Shown in pieces: positions 6,659-10,902 of a stretch of 10,902 bases of DNA. The DNA is from Verrucomicrobiota bacterium (GTDB taxonomy: Bacteria; Verrucomicrobiota; Verrucomicrobiia; Opitutales; Intestinicryptomonadaceae): positions 1 to 10,902 of the forward strand of contig JAEXGH010000019.1 of the NCBI GenBank assembly GCA_023450935.1, in the 5' to 3' direction. A program made the position numbers and the translations under genes. The notes below the pieces were generated by a model. That model made no database searches. It was not told where the DNA came from and saw only the letters and a list, made by a program, of their open reading frames with translations. Each line of letters begins with the position of its first letter. The stretch's first letter is position 1.

Positions 6659-6712
6659 GCCGTGGCGCGGGCGTGTTTGAACCCCGCGCGGTCTCGCCGC
6701 AATTTTAACGGC
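6611..6712 (+). promoter_or_regulatory. Attenuator-like RNA with mutually exclusive stems
   Basis: Stem A pairs GCCGCA (6611-6616) with TGCGGC (6646-6651) and encloses the Cys codons. Stem B pairs TGCGGCGGAC (6646-6655) with GTC-T-CGCCGCA (6691-6701, T6694 bulged) around an inner 7-bp stem (6665-6671 with 6683-6689), followed by ATTTTAA. The two stems share 6646-6651 and cannot coexist. A third small stem, GCCG 6696-6699 with CGGC 6709-6712, competes with stem B. A ribosome held at the Cys codons would block A and leave B free, while one reaching the stop codon (6656-6658) would open B. The U-tract after B is short, so intrinsic termination is not assured. The next stretch (6720-6752) is unstructured and poor in G, which could suit Rho. 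Confidence 0.5.
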
Positions 6713-6784
6713 AGCAGTTCAAAAACAAAAAAACAGAACAACAACCAATACGCCTTGAAGGCGAAAATCGAGAAAGGACAAAAA

Positions 6785-7759
6785 ATGAAAAACAGATTAT
6801 TTATACTTGCGGCAATATTCGCCGCGTCTACGTTAACTTATGCCGCCGAAGTTTCGGCGGACGCTTCGCGAAAATCGGAGGGCGGTTCCGCTTCGCCCGA
6901 AAAGGCGGAAAAGGCCGCACCGCTTCCGCTGCTTACGCTTGACGGCGTGGGCGGAGTGGTTATAACGCCCATTGCCGACTTGGTAAACCCCGGAGCAGAG
7001 GGGACGGAAGTAGGGCTTCCGTCGATTGGGGCTACCTACGTGAACGCCAACCAGAAAAACGTGGAAAGCTTCGGCTTTACGGAAACGCTGTTTACGCGCG
7101 TCGAACTTGGCTACAACGCAAGCCGCTTCGGAACCGGCTCGCTGCGAAGCGACGTTCTTACGGAAGCCGGCGCGGACATCGGGCGCGACGACGTTTGGCT
7201 TCACAGTTTCAACGCCCGCGTGAACGCAATCAGGGAAAACGATTTCGGCACTAACTTCCTGCCCGCCATAACGATCGGAATACACGGAAAAATCAACAAC
7301 GGAATCGAGGAGATAAACGACAACCTCGGTGGGCTGCTCGCGCAGAAGGGGTATTCCAAAAACTACGGGGTGGAATTCACTCTTACGGCAAGCAAGGCGT
7401 TCGACGTATTCGGACACCCGCTTATCCTCTCGGTCGGCGGGCGCGCAACCGACGCTTCGAACCTCGGCTACACGGGTTATTCGGGAAAATACGAATTTTC
7501 GGCGGAGGGCAACGCGGTCTTCGGCATAACGAATTGGCTTTTTGCAGCGTTTGAATACCGCCAGAAAATCAACCAATATGGGACAATCGCAAGCGCGCGC
7601 AAGGAGCTTGTGGGCAGCGAGTCTGATTGGTGGACGCTCGGTTTGGCGGCCGTCGTTTCGCCCCACTTCACTGTGACGGCGGGCTACGGGCACCTCGGAA
7701 CAGTCCTCAATACTACCGAAAACACCGCTTGGGCGCTTGCGGCAAAATACGAATTCTAA
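6785..7759 (+). CDS. Outer-membrane beta-barrel protein, DUF3034-like
   Basis: A 324-residue protein with a signal peptide (MKNR, then hydrophobic 5-20, cleavage after YAA near 21), a Lys/Glu/Ala-rich linker (22-50) and a body of alternating amphipathic strands ending in ...AAKYEF. The terminal Phe is the BAM recognition signature of outer-membrane barrels. Segments such as GLPSIGATYVNANQKNVESFG, LFTRVELGYNASRF, EFTLTASKAF, AAFEYRQK and TAGYGHLGTV resemble the DUF3034 family, which has no assigned function. ATG 6785 is chosen over an upstream in-frame GTG at 6662 because AAAGGA (6773-6778) precedes it and the signal peptide begins there. It contains no cysteine. Placement between a Cys-rich leader ORF and metY suggests a role in uptake of a sulfur compound, but this is inference from context only. 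Confidence 0.75.
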   Translation: MKNRLFILAAIFAASTLTYAAEVSADASRKSEGGSASPEKAEKAAPLPLLTLDGVGGVVITPIADLVNPGAEGTEVGLPSIGATYVNANQKNVESFGFTETLFTRVELGYNASRFGTGSLRSDVLTEAGADIGRDDVWLHSFNARVNAIRENDFGTNFLPAITIGIHGKINNGIEEINDNLGGLLAQKGYSKNYGVEFTLTASKAFDVFGHPLILSVGGRATDASNLGYTGYSGKYEFSAEGNAVFGITNWLFAAFEYRQKINQYGTIASARKELVGSESDWWTLGLAAVVSPHFTVTAGYGHLGTVLNTTENTAWALAAKYEF

Positions 7760-7775
7760 CTTTTAAGCACGAAAA

Positions 7776-7789
7776 AATATTGCAATATT
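7776..7789. promoter_or_regulatory. Perfect 14-bp palindrome AATATTGCAATATT
   Basis: A perfect palindrome, 17 bp after the barrel gene stop and about 94 bp before metY. It is AT-rich with a GC centre and has no T-run of a terminator. It could be an operator for a separate metY promoter or a weak RNA stem that ends or stabilises the upstream message. No convincing -35/-10 pair is visible beside it. Confidence 0.35.
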
Positions 7790-7856
7790 CAGACGGCGTA
7801 GTTTAACGAAAACAGGTGGGGCATTCCCGCAAAACGAAAGTCGAATCTTTCCGCCG

Positions 7857-7877
7857 TTCCCAAACATTCGAAGGGAA
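7857..7877 (+). promoter_or_regulatory. Small stem covering the metY ribosome-binding site
   Basis: TTCCC (7857-7861) can pair with GGGAA (7873-7877), the Shine-Dalgarno (AAGGGA) of metY, across an 11-nt loop. The stem is only 5 bp, so it would be weak on its own. No known SAM or other sulfur riboswitch motif is recognisable in the 123-bp gap. Confidence 0.2.
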
Positions 7878-7882
7878 AAACA

Positions 7883-9163
7883 ATGTCGGAAAAAAATTAC
7901 AGACCAGAAACACTCGCAATCCACGCCGGACAAATTCCGGATCCCGCAACGCAGGCGCGCGCCGTCCCGATTTACAGAACGACAGCCTTCAGCTTCAAAA
8001 GCGCAAAGCACGGTGCCGATCTCTTCGCGCTCCGCGAACCCGGCAACATTTACGCGAGGCTGATGAACCCAACAAACGACGTTCTCGAAAAACGTCTGGC
8101 GGCTCTCGAAGGCGCCGCGGCGGCTCTGACGCTCTCTTCGGGCACGGCGGCAATTGCCTTTACAATCACCAACATTCTCAAGCAGGGCGACGAGCTCGTT
8201 GCCGCCAACAACCTCTACGGCGGCACATACACGCAGTTCGATTCAATCCTTCCGCAGTTTGGCATAAAAACGCGCTTCACCCACGTCAATAAATTCGACG
8301 AAGTCCGCGCGGCAATCAACGACAAAACCCGCGCAATCTACATCGAGACTGTCGGCAATCCCGTTCTAGACGTGGCTGACATCGAGGGCTACGCCAAGGT
8401 TGCGCGCGAATTCCACCTGCCTTTGATTGTCGATTCCACGTTCACGCCCCCCACGCTCATTCGCTCCATAGACTACGGCGCGAACATTGTAATACACTCG
8501 CTTTCCAAGTGGATTGGCGGACACGGTGCGGGCATCGGCGGTGCGGTCGTAGACGCGGGCAACTTCGACTGGACCGACAAAAAGTTCTCGCTCTACAACG
8601 AGCCCGACGGCGGCTACCACGGCCTGCGTTTTGCGCATGATTTGGGCGAACTCAACAAGCTTGCGTTCATCTTGCGTCTGCGCACCGTAGGCTTGCGCAA
8701 CCTCGGCCCGACGCTCGCGCCCGACGCGGCGTGGACGTTCCTGCAAGGGGTTCAAAGCCTGCCGTTGCGCATAAAACGCCACAGCGAAAACGCCCTTGAA
8801 GTTGCCAAATTCCTCAAGGCGCACGACGCCGTGAAGTGGGTTCGCTATCCAGGTTTGCCCGACGACCCCAGCTATCCTCTGGCGCAAAAGTATCTGAAAA
8901 ACGGCTTCGGAGGAATGGTTGTGTTCGGCGTAAAGGGCGGCTACGACGCCGCAGTGAAAATTGTGGACAACATTCCGCTTTTCAGCAATCTCGCAAACGT
9001 GGGCGATTCAAAGAGCCTGATTCTCCATCCGTCGAGCACGTCCCACTCCCAGCTTGACGAAAAGGCTCAGGCGGCGAGCGGACTTACTCCCGAACTAATC
9101 CGCCTGTCGATTGGGCTGGAACACATCGACGACATCAAAGAGGCTCTCGACTCCGTTCTTTAG
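7883..9163 (+). CDS. metY: O-acetylhomoserine sulfhydrylase (O-acetylhomoserine aminocarboxypropyltransferase)
   Basis: A 426-residue enzyme of the Cys/Met-metabolism PLP family (fold type I). MetY makes homocysteine from O-acetylhomoserine and sulfide, a direct route of sulfur assimilation into methionine. Visible residues: Tyr58 and Arg60 (NIYARLMNPT) that hold the PLP phosphate of the partner subunit, SSGTAA (85-90), Tyr112 that stacks on PLP, Asp184 (IVDSTFTPP) and the Schiff-base Lys209 in HSLSKWIGGHG. The insertion containing NFDWTDKKFSLYNEPDGGYHGL and the length favour MetY over shorter MetB/MetZ/MGL enzymes. The C-terminal half carries SLILHPSSTSHSQL and LIRLSIGLEHIDDI. The start has a good AAGGGA Shine-Dalgarno. 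It contains no cysteine. The next gene begins 16 bp later. Confidence 0.93.
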   Translation: MSEKNYRPETLAIHAGQIPDPATQARAVPIYRTTAFSFKSAKHGADLFALREPGNIYARLMNPTNDVLEKRLAALEGAAAALTLSSGTAAIAFTITNILKQGDELVAANNLYGGTYTQFDSILPQFGIKTRFTHVNKFDEVRAAINDKTRAIYIETVGNPVLDVADIEGYAKVAREFHLPLIVDSTFTPPTLIRSIDYGANIVIHSLSKWIGGHGAGIGGAVVDAGNFDWTDKKFSLYNEPDGGYHGLRFAHDLGELNKLAFILRLRTVGLRNLGPTLAPDAAWTFLQGVQSLPLRIKRHSENALEVAKFLKAHDAVKWVRYPGLPDDPSYPLAQKYLKNGFGGMVVFGVKGGYDAAVKIVDNIPLFSNLANVGDSKSLILHPSSTSHSQLDEKAQAASGLTPELIRLSIGLEHIDDIKEALDSVL

Positions 9164-9179
9164 CCTCGGAAAGGTTGCA

Positions 9180-10166
9180 ATGTATTACTCTTTAAACGAC
9201 GTTGCGCGCAGCTATTCCGCCGCCCGCGCCTCTGCCGAGGCGGAGAAGTTCATAGCGGCTCTGCCTGCGGACTTCGTCCAAACGCAGCGCGGGGCGATTG
9301 TTGCGGCAATCGGCGGCGACAGTTCGGCGTTGAATACAATCCGCGCCCAGCGCAATAAGTCGGACGCCGATTTGTCGGGGCTTGACGTCGCCGACATCCG
9401 CATAGGCGACGGCGGCTACTTGCGGCTTCGCATTTACACGCCACGCACGCGTCTTTCCAAAAACCGCAACATACTTCTGTATGTCCACGGCGGCGGTTGG
9501 ACGATAAATTCGCCCGAAAATTGCGCGCGTTTCTGCCGCGATTTTGCGCTGAAAAACGACGCCGTTGTAGTTGCGCCCGACTACCGCCTTGCGCCCGAGC
9601 ACAAGTATCCCGCCGCAAACACCGACGTCAAACTTGCCTTCGACTGGGTTGCCGCGCGCGCCGAGGAGATAGGCGGTTCTCCGCATAAACTCTACATCGG
9701 CGGCGACAGCGCGGGCGGACATCTGGCTGTTTCGCTTGCGCTCGATATCCTTGCGGACGCCTCCGCAAAGGTTTCGCCCGCTGGGGTGATAGCGTTTTAT
9801 CCGGCCGTCGATTTGCGCGGAACTGTCCGCAGAAAGTCGTTCGACTTCTTCGGCGAAAAATTCTGCCTGAACGCGGAGCTTATGGGTTTGTTTGCCGACG
9901 CCTACGCGCCTACGCTATCCGACAAAAACGCCGCAACACTTTTGGGCAGGGACTTCAATGGCTTTCCGCGCACGCTGATTATCGCCTCCGAATGCGACGT
10001 TTTGCGCGACGAAGCGCGCGAGCTTTATTCCGAAATGGCGCGGGCGGGCGTTCCCGCGAGGTTCGTCTGTTTCGAGGGCGCAACGCACATATACATAACG
10101 CAGAAGGGAATGGATTCCGCCTACGCACGCGCCCTCGGCGAAGCGTCAGACTTTCTGCTTCGTTGA
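9180..10166 (+). CDS. Alpha/beta-hydrolase, hormone-sensitive-lipase type esterase
   Basis: A 328-residue hydrolase of the HSL/Aes (bacterial esterase family IV) group. The oxyanion-hole motif HGGGW is at 103-107, APDYRLAPEHKYP follows at 132-144, the nucleophile Ser177 lies in GGDSAGGHLA, and the triad is completed by Asp273 (SECDVLRDE) and His303 (GATHIY). No signal peptide is apparent, so it should be cytoplasmic. ATG 9180 is preferred to an earlier in-frame TTG at 9111 because the latter lies inside metY and GGAAAGG (9168-9174) precedes the ATG. The family acts on short acyl or aryl esters; the substrate is unknown. Lying 16 bp after metY and before cysK, both of which use O-acetylated amino acids, it could act on an acetyl ester in sulfur metabolism, but this is speculative. 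Confidence 0.85.
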   Translation: MYYSLNDVARSYSAARASAEAEKFIAALPADFVQTQRGAIVAAIGGDSSALNTIRAQRNKSDADLSGLDVADIRIGDGGYLRLRIYTPRTRLSKNRNILLYVHGGGWTINSPENCARFCRDFALKNDAVVVAPDYRLAPEHKYPAANTDVKLAFDWVAARAEEIGGSPHKLYIGGDSAGGHLAVSLALDILADASAKVSPAGVIAFYPAVDLRGTVRRKSFDFFGEKFCLNAELMGLFADAYAPTLSDKNAATLLGRDFNGFPRTLIIASECDVLRDEARELYSEMARAGVPARFVCFEGATHIYITQKGMDSAYARALGEASDFLLR

Positions 10167-10255
10167 ACCAACCAAAAACAAAAATCCCCCTGAGCCAAAA
10201 AACTTATACCAGCGCGGGCGGGATAAAATAAAGAAAATTTCAACAGGAAAAAATT

Positions 10256-10902
10256 ATGAAAATTGCAAACAACATACTCGAACTTGTAGGCTCGACGCCC
10301 CTCGTGCGCCTGAACTACCTTAACGATACAAAAGCCGAAATTCTTGCGAAGCTCGAATTCTTCAACCCGTCGGGCTCGGTAAAGGACAGGGCGGCGTTGG
10401 CAATGATTGAGGACGCCGAAGCCAAAGGGCTGCTCAAAAAAGGCGGGCTTATAATAGAGCCTACCAGTGGCAATACGGGCATAGGTTTGGCTTTGGTCGC
10501 GGCAGTAAAAAAATACAAACTCATTCTTACAATGCCAGAAACAATGAGTATTGAACGCAGAAAATTCCTCCTGAGTCTCGGGGCGGAACTCGTTTTGACG
10601 GACGGAACAAAGGGAATGAAAGGCGCGATAGAAAAGGCGTTAGAGTTGCAGAAACAGAACGCGGGCTCTTTCATTCCGCAGCAGTTCGAAAACTTCGCCA
10701 ACAGCGAAATCCACCGCAAAACTACGGGCGTGGAAATCTGGAACGACACCGACGGCAAAGTCGATATTGTAGTTGCGGGCGTCGGAACGGGCGGCACGGT
10801 TAGCGGAATAGGGCAGGCGTTGAAGGCGCGCAATCCGAACGTGAAAATCTACGCGGTCGAACCCGCAACATCGCCCGTGCTTGAGGGCGGAAAGAGCGGA
10901 CC
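10256..10902 (+). CDS. cysK: Cysteine synthase (O-acetylserine sulfhydrylase), 3' end cut by window
   Basis: The first 215 residues of a fold-type II PLP enzyme (about 310 expected). CysK replaces the acetyl group of O-acetylserine by sulfide to give cysteine. Motifs in order: LVGSTPLVRLN (10-20), the Schiff-base Lys43 in NPSGSVKDR, TSGNTG (70-75, substrate/PLP loop), MPETMSIERR (93-102) and the phosphate-binding GTGGT (177-181). The motifs fit CysK/CysM; cystathionine beta-synthase has a longer N-terminus. AGGA (10245-10248) precedes ATG 10256. The 89-bp gap after the hydrolase has no terminator, but a TAAAAT (10224-10229) could be a -10 of an internal promoter without a clear -35. The visible part has no cysteine. 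No serine acetyltransferase (cysE) is seen in the window. Confidence 0.93.
   Translation, partial: MKIANNILELVGSTPLVRLNYLNDTKAEILAKLEFFNPSGSVKDRAALAMIEDAEAKGLLKKGGLIIEPTSGNTGIGLALVAAVKKYKLILTMPETMSIERRKFLLSLGAELVLTDGTKGMKGAIEKALELQKQNAGSFIPQQFENFANSEIHRKTTGVEIWNDTDGKVDIVVAGVGTGGTVSGIGQALKARNPNVKIYAVEPATSPVLEGGKSG

Noticed and set aside
6665..6689. T-arm-like hairpin (loop with GTTTGAA) suggesting a tRNA or tRNA fragment
   Set aside because: No cloverleaf, acceptor stem or anticodon arm can be assembled around it, and it nests inside the larger stem B.
6662..6784. N-terminal extension of the barrel protein from the GTG at 6662
   Set aside because: The 41 added residues are basic and Asn-rich, overlap the leader stem-loop and would bury the signal peptide; ATG 6785 has a good Shine-Dalgarno and a proper signal sequence.
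6181..6784. Mobile element, CRISPR array or integration site in the AT-rich gap
   Set aside because: There is no transposase, no regularly spaced direct repeats, no tRNA gene and no target-site duplication; the inverted repeats are better explained as regulatory sites.
7760..7882. SAM riboswitch before metY
   Set aside because: The gap is only 123 bp and none of the conserved SAM-I/II/III cores or their helix arrangement can be recognised; only a weak 5-bp stem over the RBS is present.
9111..9179. Upstream TTG start for the hydrolase
   Set aside because: It lies inside the end of metY; ATG 9180 with GGAAAGG just upstream gives a standard HSL-type N-terminus.

Overview
The window reads as chromosomal DNA of an uncultured Gram-negative bacterium, most likely of the Verrucomicrobiota (Opitutae-like, possibly host-associated). 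This is inferred from the mix of a type III glutamine synthetase, LL-diaminopimelate aminotransferase (DapL), a sigma-54 promoter, an outer-membrane beta-barrel protein and weak Shine-Dalgarno sequences; no rRNA or other marker gene is present, so the assignment is tentative. All genes are on the + strand, tightly packed and GC-rich, with one long AT-rich gap (about 6119-6547).

Left half (99-6180): a nitrogen-assimilation operon behind a sigma-54 (-24/-12) promoter: a PII signal protein (glnK/glnB type), an ammonium transporter (amtB) and a large type III glutamine synthetase (glnN). With only about 25 bp in between and no visible terminator, the same transcript probably continues into dapL and a dapF-like gene of the DAP/lysine pathway, and ends at a strong intrinsic terminator at 6152-6180. 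Two oddities are clear. The PII T-loop has Arg instead of the uridylylated Tyr51. The DapF-like protein has Ser in place of both catalytic cysteines.

Middle (6181-6784): an AT-rich regulatory region with several inverted repeats, a promoter-like TTGACA/CATAAA pair embedded in a CTACC-ATAAA-GGTAG palindrome, and a 36-codon ORF (6548-6658) carrying the motif Cys-Pro-Cys-Cys-Cys. All four of its Cys codons are TGT, whereas by my count the other genes in the window use TGC 33 times out of 35. Two mutually exclusive RNA stems flank those codons. I read this as a cysteine-responsive leader peptide (attenuator) for the downstream sulfur genes. It resembles in logic the polycysteine leader ORFs described in mycobacteria, but I cannot relate it to a described family.

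Right half (6785-10902): a DUF3034-like outer-membrane beta-barrel protein, O-acetylhomoserine sulfhydrylase (metY), an HSL-type alpha/beta-hydrolase, and cysteine synthase (cysK, cut by the window end). The barrel, MetY and the visible part of CysK contain no cysteine, consistent with expression under sulfur limitation. Together these suggest a sulfur amino-acid synthesis module: an outer-membrane component, sulfide fixation into homocysteine (MetY) and into cysteine (CysK), controlled by translation of a Cys-rich leader.
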